From NCBI GenBank assembly GCA_021796225.1, contig JAJYOL010000004.1, positions 1-64,000 of the forward strand: a DNA stretch of 64,000 nucleotides, read 5' to 3'. Below, one piece after another: positions 14,958 to 23,530 of the stretch (positions within the stretch are counted from its first letter, which is position 1; every line of letters starts with the position of its first letter). Both the position numbers and the translations under genes were made by a program. Under the pieces are notes generated by a model, which worked only from the letters and a program-made list of their open reading frames with translations, did no database searches and had not been told where the DNA came from. The DNA is from Microcaldota archaeon. GTDB taxonomy: Archaea > Micrarchaeota > Micrarchaeia > Micrarchaeales > CABMGC01.

Positions 14958-17855
14958 ATGCCTGTTGATGTCAATAATCCTACAAAAATGACCGACGCGC
15001 TTCGGTCAAAAGTAAACGAGTTTAACAGTGCATTCAAACTCGGAATAGACTTAGGTACGAAGACTGGGGGCATAGCACTTGTAAAAAACAACAAAGTAAT
15101 ACTTGCAAGGACGTTTCTAGACTATCATAATACTGATGTTAAAAAGAGAAGAGCACATAGAAGAAATAGGAGAAGCAGAAGGGCAAAAGAAAAAAGACTT
15201 GCAAGACTAAGATCATGGGTATTAAGGCAAAAAGTAAATGGAAAGCAACTTCCAGATCCATACAAAATACGAAATATCCCATTCCATAGGGCAGGAGAAA
15301 AACCCTCCAACATTAAAGGCAAGGCAAACTGGGTCAGTGCAGTAATAGATGGTAAAAATACCTCAGAAGAAGCATTTGTCAAAGCGCTAGTAACAATATT
15401 CATGAAAAGAGGTCAAAGTTACGATAAATTCGAAATAGAGGGCCTTAATGATAAGGAATTTTTGGAATTTTTAAATGAAAGAACTGCAGTATCGCAGGAA
15501 GAACATGATGAATTGTTAGCAGAATTTGAAGCAAGGTATAATAACGGGGGCTATTCAATTTCAGAATATGAAAAAGCTAGAGAGCATGTCTCAAAAATGC
15601 AGAAGAATCCTGATGAAAAGAATAGAAAGTATCGTGAAGGAGAGATCAAGAGATTGGTCAACGCTTTTTGTAATAGGGCAGGCATCAACGAAGGGGATAA
15701 ATGGGCGTCAGATCTTGTACATATATTGAATAGGCGTGTAAGAAAGGCGCGCTTCAAGAACCGCATATTAATAAGATGCAACATATGTGATAAGCCTACT
15801 CCGAACAAGGGAAACATGGAAGTTAGAAAACTTAGTTATCTAGATGCTGTAAGAAATTTTCTTAAGTCAGGGCGGATTGACGAGTCACCTGAGATTGAGA
15901 GATATTATTTGGACTTGTATAATAACTCGCAATCTATAAGGAGCAAGATACTGGATCAAACTCCACTTAGTGCATCTGAAAAATTTGAGAAAAGGAAGTT
16001 CATAAGTAAAATACTACCTAAAACATATTGCTCCGACAACCCGTTCATCCTTGAAAAGCAAAAGGATGTAAAAAAACAAATTGTTGATTTGCTGTTCAAT
16101 AAGTTATATGGTCGATCAAGGTATTGCAAGAACCATCTGGGCATCAAGGCTGAGGGAAAGGATGTAGAGGAAGGTCGCCATGGCCAGATCGGGAAGAGAC
16201 ACGACCGTAACGTGGCACTAATGAACCACGACAAGAGGGTACTAAATCTTCTGGAAAAATTGCTATTCAATTATGATGATAAGTTAACCCAGCAGATAAA
16301 AACATCTGGGATAAAATATGTGTCTATAGAAGCACCAGAGCCTAAAACTAAGAAAACAAAGAAAGGTAAAACAACCGAAAGAGATCCTAGAAAGTTGAAG
16401 GAGAAGCTTTTTGATGCCTGTGGGGGAGTATGTATATATACTGGAAATATGCTTGACAGAATGAAGATGGGGGAGTATGAAGCAGATCATATATTTCCAG
16501 AATCAAGGGATGGACCATCAGTACAAGATAATCTTATACTTACTACTCACGCAATTAATAAAAATAAGAATAACATGACTCCATGGGAATGGTTGCATGG
16601 GGATGATGCAAAATGGCAAGTCTTTTCAGACAGGTGTAATGAATTCTACAAAAAAGGCAGGTTGACTAAGAGGAAACTAGAGCTCCTTCTTAATAAAAGC
16701 GGAGAATACCCTGAAAATAATCCAACTGAATTGGCTAAGGTTGGCGCTAGAATTGGCAATTTCCAAACGGAATTAATAGAACTATTTAATAAGTATGGAA
16801 TCGAATCGCCTCAGACTCTTTTCATGAAAGGAAAACCGATAATTCAAGTTGTGAGAGGTAACGAAACCCAAAAACTTAGGCGTCTATGGGGAACTTCAAA
16901 TCCTGGATTTGTGCCTCCACTGAAAGATAGAACAACTATGTTTAACCACGCTGAAGATGCAGCTATAGCAGCAAGCATGCCGCCAAAAATATGGAGAGAA
17001 CAGATTTACAGGTATACTTCAAAGTTTCAAGATGGCAAAGAACGGCCCGATTTTGCCATACCTGATATAGCCCCGCATTGGGGAGAATATGTAGAGAATA
17101 GAAAATCACCTCTTCTTGCGGTGTTGGGTAAAACAAATTACACTTGGAAAACCAGCATAGTCGATGACACATTTTATAAGAAATATAATGCGAACTCAAA
17201 ATTTGATAAGATCTATAAACAACCTGGTTCAAACAAAACAGGACCGGTTAAAGATGACAGGCCAATTCTATTGGAAGGCAAGCACGAATTAGATATAAAA
17301 AAGAAATATTATCATAAGGTTGTAGATGGAAGCCGTTATTTCTTGGAGTCCCAACCTGGCGGCACTTTGGTTGAAATACAACCAAAAGATGGTCCTAAGA
17401 GGTACATTCAAATTAGTCCAGTATTTGATGAAGTTATCTTAACAGGAGATGCAATTCTACGCACGCCAATACGGCCATTACTTGAATTATATGCTTCGGG
17501 AAAGTTGGATCTAGAAAGTATAAATAATAAACATCTGAAAGAAGCCTTTAAATCGCAGAACGATTACATGAGAAACTACAAAAATGCGGTGCACATACGG
17601 CTTCACGACATAATATGGCTTGGTAAAACAAACACCCATAAAGAAGGGTACTTTATCATAACTAAATTAGGACAGTCTATTAAAATGAGGCCTGAGGAAA
17701 AAGAAAAGACAAACAAGGATATTTATAAAAAGATTGTAGATTTGAGTAGTATAAAAATTGACAATGTGAGCCCCGTAGTTAAAATGAGTGATCTTACACT
17801 TACCAAGGGGGATATTACATTCCTCACAAGTTCTAAATCTTCTTCTCAAACATAG
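14958..17855 (+). CDS. cas9: CRISPR-associated nuclease Cas9 (II-C-sized)
   Basis: 965 residues, in the short type II-C range. Domains: RuvC-I with Asp31 (KLGIDLGTKTGG); arginine-rich bridge helix about 61-86; recognition lobe to about 450; RuvC-II with Glu458 (YVSIEAPEP); HNH with Asp510-His511 (EADHIFPES), then QDNLILTTHAINKNK; RuvC-III with His664 and Asp667 (NHAEDAAIAA); and a C-terminal PAM-interacting region of about 290 residues. Cys274-x2-Cys277 and Cys390-x2-His393 may bind zinc, and Cys488-x3-Cys492 precedes HNH. All catalytic residues are present, so it should cut both strands of target DNA guided by crRNA-tracrRNA. The frame extends to a TTG at 14880, but those codons are the tracrRNA. 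Met11 (14988) is an alternative start. Cas9 is rare in archaea and known from ARMAN genomes. Confidence 0.97.
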   Translation: MPVDVNNPTKMTDALRSKVNEFNSAFKLGIDLGTKTGGIALVKNNKVILARTFLDYHNTDVKKRRAHRRNRRSRRAKEKRLARLRSWVLRQKVNGKQLPDPYKIRNIPFHRAGEKPSNIKGKANWVSAVIDGKNTSEEAFVKALVTIFMKRGQSYDKFEIEGLNDKEFLEFLNERTAVSQEEHDELLAEFEARYNNGGYSISEYEKAREHVSKMQKNPDEKNRKYREGEIKRLVNAFCNRAGINEGDKWASDLVHILNRRVRKARFKNRILIRCNICDKPTPNKGNMEVRKLSYLDAVRNFLKSGRIDESPEIERYYLDLYNNSQSIRSKILDQTPLSASEKFEKRKFISKILPKTYCSDNPFILEKQKDVKKQIVDLLFNKLYGRSRYCKNHLGIKAEGKDVEEGRHGQIGKRHDRNVALMNHDKRVLNLLEKLLFNYDDKLTQQIKTSGIKYVSIEAPEPKTKKTKKGKTTERDPRKLKEKLFDACGGVCIYTGNMLDRMKMGEYEADHIFPESRDGPSVQDNLILTTHAINKNKNNMTPWEWLHGDDAKWQVFSDRCNEFYKKGRLTKRKLELLLNKSGEYPENNPTELAKVGARIGNFQTELIELFNKYGIESPQTLFMKGKPIIQVVRGNETQKLRRLWGTSNPGFVPPLKDRTTMFNHAEDAAIAASMPPKIWREQIYRYTSKFQDGKERPDFAIPDIAPHWGEYVENRKSPLLAVLGKTNYTWKTSIVDDTFYKKYNANSKFDKIYKQPGSNKTGPVKDDRPILLEGKHELDIKKKYYHKVVDGSRYFLESQPGGTLVEIQPKDGPKRYIQISPVFDEVILTGDAILRTPIRPLLELYASGKLDLESINNKHLKEAFKSQNDYMRNYKNAVHIRLHDIIWLGKTNTHKEGYFIITKLGQSIKMRPEEKEKTNKDIYKKIVDLSSIKIDNVSPVVKMSDLTLTKGDITFLTSSKSSSQT

Positions 17856-17988
17856 GCATTCGTTCCGAGTATAAAAATAGTGTATTTATTACTATAGAGG
17901 AAAAATGGAGCTACTTTTCTTCTCATAGCTATTACTTTGTATTATGTCGACAGAACTTCAAATAAGCAATTAACTTTAAATAAATGGT
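17856..17988 (+). promoter_or_regulatory. CRISPR leader
   Basis: AT-rich, gene-free stretch between cas9 and the first repeat. Two TATA-like elements are visible: GTATAAAAAT (17869-17878) and CTTTAAATA (17974-17982). The far end of the array has the damaged repeat, so new spacers are expected to enter here. Confidence 0.65.
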
Positions 17989-19223
17989 CTTTCAGTTAAC
18001 GCATAAATATTTAGACTGTGCAAGTTCAATTCATCATAATATATTTGTTCTGCTTTTCTTTCAGTTAACGCATAAATATTTAGACTGTGCAAGAATAGTA
18101 TTGCTACTGCAGCAGTTGGGGTGGATCTTTCAGTTAACGCATAAATATTTAGACTGTGCAAGTTCCATATCATAAGCAACATCTTCTACCTCGTGCGCTT
18201 TCAGTTAACGCATAAATATTTAGACTGTGCAAGTGCGCATGAGAGAATACGCAACGAAACTATTGATACTTTCAGTTAACGCATAAATATTTAGACTGTG
18301 CAAGAGGAAAGAGGTATTACGCATTTCAATATTTGGAAACTTTCAGTTAACGCATAAATATTTAGACTGTGCAAGCCTATTAGTAAGGTCGAATGAGAAG
18401 CCCTGCCTTTCTTTCAGTTAACGCATAAATATTTAGACTGTGCAAGAGTCATTTGGATTAATTCCTTCAATTCTGCATCATCTTTCAGTTAACGCATAAA
18501 TATTTAGACTGTGCAAGTCCTTTTCTCTTATTTCATAAGTTACTTTCTCGTCTTTCAGTTAACGCATAAATATTTAGACTGTGCAAGACAGTATCAGCCA
18601 AAGAGGTAATGTTCAGCATCGCACTTTCAGTTAACGCATAAATATTTAGACTGTGCAAGAAAAATACCTCACAGAGGAAGAAATACAAAATATTCTTTCA
18701 GTTAACGCATAAATATTTAGACTGTGCAAGCCTTTACGCACAGCTGCCTCCACCCATTCGGGATCCTTTCAGTTAACGCATAAATATTTAGACTGTGCAA
18801 GCTCACCCAACCTATACTTCCTCAATACTCTTGACTTTCAGTTAACGCATAAATATTTAGACTGTGCAAGGAAAGGGTGGCATGTTTATATAACATATAT
18901 AGATACTTTCAGTTAACGCATAAATATTTAGACTGTGCAAGAGCAATACGCCATTGCAAGCGTTCATTCAGAAACTTTCAGTTAACGCATAAATATTTAG
19001 ACTGTGCAAGGTCATACGAAATTAAAAATAACTCGTGTGGGTGACTTTCAGTTAACGCATAAATATTTAGACTGTGCAAGTATCTTCTTAACAGGACTTA
19101 CTACATGCAGGCATACTTTCAGTTAACGCATAAATATTTAGACTGTGCAAGTATTGACGGATATCATGTATTCTCTATCCGTCACGTCTTTCAGTTAACG
19201 CATAAATATTTAGACTGTGTAAT
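17989..19223 (+). CRISPR. CRISPR array, 18 repeats of 36 bp, 17 spacers
   Basis: Repeats start at 17989, 18058, 18127, 18198, 18269, 18340, 18411, 18482, 18552, 18624, 18695, 18766, 18835, 18906, 18975, 19045, 19116 and 19188. Each begins CTTTCAGTTAACGCA, has the palindrome TAAATATTTA at positions 16-25, and ends GACTGTGCAAG. Spacers are 33-36 bp and all different. The last repeat ends GTGTAAT, two changes, marking the old end. By eye no spacer matches another part of this window. The array is probably transcribed on +, from the cas9 side, as the tracrRNA orientation requires. Confidence 0.98.
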
Positions 19224-19232
19224 CCAGGCCGA

Positions 19233-19820
19233 TTACAGAATGTCGTTGCAGAAATTTCTGTACTCACAGTGATGGCATTTGCTCACATTAATTACTGGAC
19301 TTGGTCTCTCTCCGGCCAGCAGGTTTTGCCTTATCACCTTGGCTTTTTCTAAGATGTTGTACTTCTCGCGTTCCGATATATCTATCTCCTTTAATGTGTC
19401 TTTGAATCCGTAACCGTAGTAGAAATAGCCTGTCCTGACTTCATATCTGTATTTCCTTTCTAACAGTAATGCATATGCTGCCAGTTGGTCAATATAGACC
19501 TCTGGTGTTTCACTAAACTTTACTTCAAGTGGGTAATATCTATCACTGCGGATTATTGCGTAGTCCAACGACCCGCTCAATCCAAATTCCGGATCAATGA
19601 TTCGCATATGCCTTAAAACAGAGATTTGGGTTCCATAAGTAATGTAAAATTCTCTTCTTATCCTTGCATCGCTTATCTTGTCCTCATATGCTCTGCCAAT
19701 ATCCATCATCTTTGTACTGCGAACCTCGCCATCTAGAAAATGATTGTAGAATGGGATTCTTTCACAGTAGCCCTGCTGTTTGATGTCATTTATGGTCAGC
19801 TGTATCATAATATCAGTCAA
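19233..19820 (-). CDS. cas4: Cas4 RecB-like nuclease
   Basis: 195 residues. It has the Cas4 iron-sulfur cysteines: one near the N-terminus (QGYCERIPFY) and three near the C-terminus (CHHCEYRNFC). Between lie the RecB-like nuclease residues in GLSGSLDYAII (Asp) and YPLEVKFSE (ExK). Cas4 trims pre-spacers and helps select those with a PAM during adaptation. Last gene of the cas1-cas2-cas4 operon; its stop is 10 bp from the end of the array. Its 5' end overlaps cas2 by 8 bp. Met5 is an alternative start. Cas4 is usual in type II-B and type I, not in II-C. Confidence 0.95.
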   Translation of the reverse strand: MTDIMIQLTINDIKQQGYCERIPFYNHFLDGEVRSTKMMDIGRAYEDKISDARIRREFYITYGTQISVLRHMRIIDPEFGLSGSLDYAIIRSDRYYPLEVKFSETPEVYIDQLAAYALLLERKYRYEVRTGYFYYGYGFKDTLKEIDISEREKYNILEKAKVIRQNLLAGERPSPVINVSKCHHCEYRNFCNDIL

Positions 19821-20124
19821 AGAAACGTTTTCCTCTCACATAAACCTTAAAGTGGTGTATAGCTCTCTCATCATACTCGTATAGCAAGAAGTCACGTATG
19901 CTACCTACAGGAACCTTTTGTATGAATATGCTGATAGGCTCTTTATGTTCTAACAGAAGCTTTAATCTGTTCACGAGTTCCTTGTAAGGTGTCGATTTTA
20001 GCACTCCTGAGAAGACGCTGTATTGGATCCTATCAAGACCACAGTCAAAACAGGCTTCAATTGCTTTTTCTCTAAGCTTGCTACTTTTACAGTCGTACGA
20101 CACGATTACACCAAATCTATACAT
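19813..20124 (-). CDS. cas2: Cas2 adaptation protein
   Basis: 103 residues from the chosen ATG. RFGVIVSYDCKSSKLR matches the Cas2 first strand with its conserved aspartate, and YSVFSGVL the second. Cas2 dimers bridge two Cas1 dimers during spacer insertion. The start at 20124 (MYRF) leaves 2 nt after the cas1 stop. A GTG at 20133 is also possible and would overlap cas1. The protein overlaps cas4 by 8 bp, so the three genes are translated as one unit. Confidence 0.94.
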   Translation of the reverse strand: MYRFGVIVSYDCKSSKLREKAIEACFDCGLDRIQYSVFSGVLKSTPYKELVNRLKLLLEHKEPISIFIQKVPVGSIRDFLLYEYDERAIHHFKVYVRGKRFFD

Positions 20125-20126
20125 CC

Positions 20127-21155
20127 CTACCACTTGAATTTGTATTCGTTGTACTGGCCGGTATCTTTTAATTCAGACACCGTGGAATAAATATTTGACT
20201 GAATAATAGAAATTAGTGATAATTTTCTACCACAGTAGTTTTCCTTCTTATATAACTCATTCATGATCTTTGTAGATATCAGTTTCTTTGATCGTGTGTC
20301 TAGCAATGCCCCAACAGATCTAATAAGTTGTCTGTTATTTATCAGTGACATGATTGGTCTATCGACAAGTCGCTGTTTAAAAGGCTCTGAGAGGTCAAAA
20401 ACTAAAGACGGTTTGCCTGGTCTATCTGTATGTAGAAAGCCTGCAAACGGTTCGAGTCCCGCATTAAGTATCGCCATCCAAGTGAGCGAATATAAAATTG
20501 CGTAACCATAACTAAGCGCTGCATTAACTGCGTCGACGCCTTCAGTATCCCTACCTGAAAAATTCAAATCGTAATGCATAAGTTCGATAAAACATTTCCA
20601 ATAAATTTTTGATGAAATGGCTTCGAGCATTAATATGCTATTTCTAACTGCAGAGATGTTATCACCATCAATATTTTTTACATTCTGCACATTAAGGTTA
20701 AGACTTCTTGATGCCTTCTCAAAGTATGCCCTTTTATTGGTATTCTTAGAATAATACCTAATCAATGCTGTTTGATTTGCAATCTTTGAAGCAATTACTT
20801 TCTTTACAAGATTTAGACCTTTTACGTTTTTGTAAGCATCAAACTGGGCTCTTTTAGCCTCAACAAAAGCAGATAGACGAGATGACGCTACAAGGATATT
20901 TGGCGATCCGTTGCCCCATATTACGATTCCGACTCCGTGACGGCACGCTTCATTTATGAAAGCCGTTGACAGAAATGCACTTCTCGAAGACAGTATAATA
21001 CAGTTTATATCATCAAACGGGATCTGTGAGACTGTTTTCTCATTCTGTTTTACAACAATTCTATTTGAGTTTTTGCCTAAAAAGTATCCATAGCCATCTA
21101 TTATTAAGCATTGATTATCTACTACTTTGAATGCCTCTGTTATCGTGCGTTTCAT
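20127..21155 (-). CDS. cas1: Cas1 integrase
   Basis: 342 residues, longer than the roughly 300 of typical II-A/II-C Cas1 and closer to type I and II-B proteins. Conserved sites: the glutamate in GRDTEGVDAVNAALSYGYAIL, the histidine in AGFLHTDRPGKPSLVFDL and the acidic DLSEPF. These bind the metal used to insert new spacers. First gene of the cas1-cas2-cas4 operon, read towards the array. A TATA-like CTTTAAG (minus strand, near 21180) lies 23 nt before the ATG, so the mRNA may be leaderless. Confidence 0.96.
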   Translation of the reverse strand: MKRTITEAFKVVDNQCLIIDGYGYFLGKNSNRIVVKQNEKTVSQIPFDDINCIILSSRSAFLSTAFINEACRHGVGIVIWGNGSPNILVASSRLSAFVEAKRAQFDAYKNVKGLNLVKKVIASKIANQTALIRYYSKNTNKRAYFEKASRSLNLNVQNVKNIDGDNISAVRNSILMLEAISSKIYWKCFIELMHYDLNFSGRDTEGVDAVNAALSYGYAILYSLTWMAILNAGLEPFAGFLHTDRPGKPSLVFDLSEPFKQRLVDRPIMSLINNRQLIRSVGALLDTRSKKLISTKIMNELYKKENYCGRKLSLISIIQSNIYSTVSELKDTGQYNEYKFKW

Positions 21156-21191
21156 GATATTACCAACACTTACGGATTCTTAAAGACTGTT

Positions 21192-21212
21192 AACGTTTTA
21201 GATGAAAACGTT
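21192..21212. promoter_or_regulatory. Inverted repeat upstream of cas1
   Basis: AACGTTTT-agatg-AAAACGTT is a perfect 8-bp inverted repeat 37 bp before the cas1 start, next to its putative TATA element. A second small inverted repeat, AGTTAC-aac-GTAACT (21265-21279), with a further GTAACT copy follows. They look like operators. The rest of 21213-21436 shows no gene. Confidence 0.45.
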
Positions 21213-21436
21213 ATATGCAACAATTCGATACTGACCCTAATGGTATTTGGTGGTTATTGACTATAGTTACAACGTAACTTAAGGTAACTCATGTAAGTAT
21301 AACTACAGTACAGCGACATGCACAAAACATAATGCGCTATACCAAAAATACTTGATGTTCCTAACCAAGAGATATCTTTCTGAAGATTTTGGGAAATCAA
21401 TCCAATGACTTTATAGGTTGCCTTCCATGTCTCATT

Positions 21437-21526
21437 ATGGGATGTGAAAGCTGCGGCAGCAAGAAGGTCATTCTCGATCTTTTTTCTAGGGGGAATACTA
21501 CTGCGGAGACTACAACCTCGTTTTAG
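21437..21526 (+). CDS. Tiny CxxC protein, 29 residues
   Basis: The frame reads MGCESCGSKKVILDLFSRGN and stops after 29 codons. CESCGSKK looks like half of a zinc ribbon. A TATA element, CTTTATA (21409-21415), is 22-28 bp before the ATG, the spacing of a leaderless archaeal gene, which is the main reason to list it. It could be a real peptide, a truncated gene or chance. Confidence 0.35.
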   Translation: MGCESCGSKKVILDLFSRGNTTAETTTSF

Positions 21527-21601
21527 AAAATATTGTAACTACTTCATAGATTTCCATTCACTTACAAAATGAGTCCATCTGTTTGGAATGAAGATGTATG
21601 A

Positions 21602-22024
21602 TTATATATGGTGTTCGTGCAAGAATTTGTTTGCCATTGTTACTGCTTCTTGCCCTCCCTTAAAATGCAATAATTCTTTTGCTTTTTCTAGGTCAAGCCA
21701 TTCATATTCGGTATGCTCCACAGACAGGACCGGATTAGTATCGCATATTGCCAGGAATAATATAATCTTGCGATTAATCTTATCCGGATTTATATATGTA
21801 TTCTCGTTGCGAAAACCATCGACATATTTCAATTTATCTGCATCGATACTTGTTTCTTCCTTAACTTCGCGTATTGCAGTTGCAAGTTCATCTCTGTCTT
21901 CTGGTTTAACATGGCCTTTTGGAAAATCCCATACCCCATCGGTGGCTTTTTTCATAATTAGAAAGCGGTTTTCGCTGTTAACTAGGATAAAACCAATCGA
22001 TATATCATAGTTCTCCATATTCAT
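21602..22024 (-). CDS. NUDIX hydrolase
   Basis: 140 residues. The NUDIX box GHVKPEDRDELATAIREVKEET follows the GX5EX7REUXEEXGU pattern with one extra residue before the first conserved glutamate. The start WDFPKGHVKP and overall size resemble diadenosine tetraphosphate hydrolases (MutT/Ap4A type). It probably removes a toxic or signalling nucleotide such as Ap4A. Met3 is an alternative start. It lies 12 bp after the DUF167 gene on the same strand and may share its transcript. Confidence 0.9.
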   Translation of the reverse strand: MNMENYDISIGFILVNSENRFLIMKKATDGVWDFPKGHVKPEDRDELATAIREVKEETSIDADKLKYVDGFRNENTYINPDKINRKIILFLAICDTNPVLSVEHTEYEWLDLEKAKELLHFKGGQEAVTMANKFLHEHHI

Positions 22025-22036
22025 ACATCCCTGTTT

Positions 22037-22261
22037 TTAATTCGTGTCGATTGAGACTGTCTTGTTCTTATTCTTCATGCCTGAGATTATTCTTACATTT
22101 GTTCTCCTTACGTTGAAATATTCCGCAAGCATTTCCACTAACCTTGCGTTTGCCCTTCCTCCTTCCGCCGGCGCGTCCACTCTCGCCTTGTATTTTCCAT
22201 CGCTAAGCTTTTCAATCCCCTTTGATTTCGCATTGGGGATTACGGAAACGGATATCTCCAT
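22037..22261 (-). CDS. DUF167 (YggU-like) protein
   Basis: 74 residues from the internal Met. ISVSVIPNAKS, VDAPAEGGRANARLVEMLAEYF and IISGMKNKNKTVSI follow the DUF167 pattern closely. The longer frame from 22297 adds 12 residues not seen in the family. The family has a small alpha/beta fold of unknown role, conserved in bacteria, archaea and eukaryotes. Confidence 0.85.
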   Translation of the reverse strand: MEISVSVIPNAKSKGIEKLSDGKYKARVDAPAEGGRANARLVEMLAEYFNVRRTNVRIISGMKNKNKTVSIDTN

Positions 22262-22335
22262 ATTCAATTCTGCATGCCAATGAATATTAAGACGCAATGT
22301 TTGGCCGATAACCTATCAGTGCTTTCTTTGCAATG

Positions 22336-23529
22336 CTACTCCTTGCCGGTGCCGTACTTCTTTTCGAGCCTCGACGGTTCCGTTTCTTTGAAATAAATGT
22401 CGAAGACGCTGTCGAATTCTCCTTTCAGGCTCTCCCAATAGATCTTCGCCATCATGTGCTTCATGAAGAGGTTCATGTGCGTTACCGGATATTTGATCAC
22501 TTTTTCGTCGTACGAACCGATGACGAAAGTGCCCCTGCCGTATCCCGTGTCGAACGGACAGTTGGTTCTTCCGTTGAACTTTGCATCCTTTCCTTCCAAT
22601 ATCCGTGCGACTGTTTTCGCTTCCAGATGCGCGTCGACTCCTGATTTCGCTGTCGGCACTGCCGCACCGTCTCCTATCGCGAAAGCATCGTCGAAACCCT
22701 TGATCTTCAGGTTGAATTTGTCAACGTAAACTAATCTGTCGTCATTCCTCACGCTGTCGGGATTGTATTCGATATTCATTCCTTTGGGAGGAGGGACTAT
22801 TATCGGAAGGTCGTATTTTACAGAATCGCCTTCTATCGAGTATATCGTTTTCTTTGCGGGATCTATCCTGTCGATGTTGAAAAAGGGCATTACCTCTATT
22901 CCGCGTTCCTTCAAAAGGGGTTCGATCACTTCGTTTATCCCTTCGGCGGGATAAGCCCGCGGATACGGTGTGAAGAATACGAATTTTGTTTTCTTTCTCA
23001 AGCCCTTCCTGTGCATGAGCTCCTCGGCAAGGAATATTCCTTCAAGAGGGGAGGGAGGGCATTTGCATATGGGATAGGACTGGCCTATGACGATCGTGCC
23101 GCCCTTGAAGGAGTTCAGATTGGACCAGACCTTCTGCGCCTGCGCTATATTCGTGTGATAATCGCCGTACTTACTGTTGATTTCCTGCATTCCCGGTATC
23201 ATCGAGATGTCGCTCGTAACACCGGTTGCGACAACCAGTTTGTCATAGCTATGGGGCTTGCCTTTTGTCGTGTATACCTTCCGTTCATTCAAATCTATGC
23301 GCGAAACCTCCTTCTTCACGAATGTGACTCCTTTTTTCAGTAAGGACTTCTCATCCCTTACCATCGTATCCTTCGAACCCTGGAACGCGATGTAAAGATA
23401 CTGCGGCTGAAAGACGTGCTTGTCGCTCTTGTCGATCAGAGTCACGTTGTACATCGATTTGTCAATGCTGTTCGCGAGTATCGTTCCTCCGTCGCCGGAT
23501 CCGATTATCAGGAGGTTCTTCTTCGCCAT
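22336..23529 (-). CDS. sqr: Sulfide:quinone oxidoreductase-like flavoprotein
   Basis: 397 residues, the usual length. GSGDGGT at 10-16 binds FAD, VVATGVTSD and AFAIGDGAAVPTAKSG are the further dinucleotide-binding parts. Cys157 (in ICKCPPSP) and Cys324 (NCPFDTGYG) sit where SQRs have the redox cysteines. The C-terminal region has amphipathic character for membrane docking. It oxidises sulfide and passes electrons to quinone. It starts 1 nt after the tusA stop, in an operon dsrE-tusA-sqr, so the polysulfide formed may be carried on by TusA and DsrE. Confidence 0.88.
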   Translation of the reverse strand: MAKKNLLIIGSGDGGTILANSIDKSMYNVTLIDKSDKHVFQPQYLYIAFQGSKDTMVRDEKSLLKKGVTFVKKEVSRIDLNERKVYTTKGKPHSYDKLVVATGVTSDISMIPGMQEINSKYGDYHTNIAQAQKVWSNLNSFKGGTIVIGQSYPICKCPPSPLEGIFLAEELMHRKGLRKKTKFVFFTPYPRAYPAEGINEVIEPLLKERGIEVMPFFNIDRIDPAKKTIYSIEGDSVKYDLPIIVPPPKGMNIEYNPDSVRNDDRLVYVDKFNLKIKGFDDAFAIGDGAAVPTAKSGVDAHLEAKTVARILEGKDAKFNGRTNCPFDTGYGRGTFVIGSYDEKVIKYPVTHMNLFMKHMMAKIYWESLKGEFDSVFDIYFKETEPSRLEKKYGTGKE

Positions 23530-23530
23530 C

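Noticed and set aside
17976..18182. Antisense and sense frames within the CRISPR array
   Set aside because: They are translations of repeats.
17989..19223. Spacers targeting other parts of this window
   Set aside because: No convincing match by eye for any of the 17 spacers; a computed search with mismatches would be needed to be sure.
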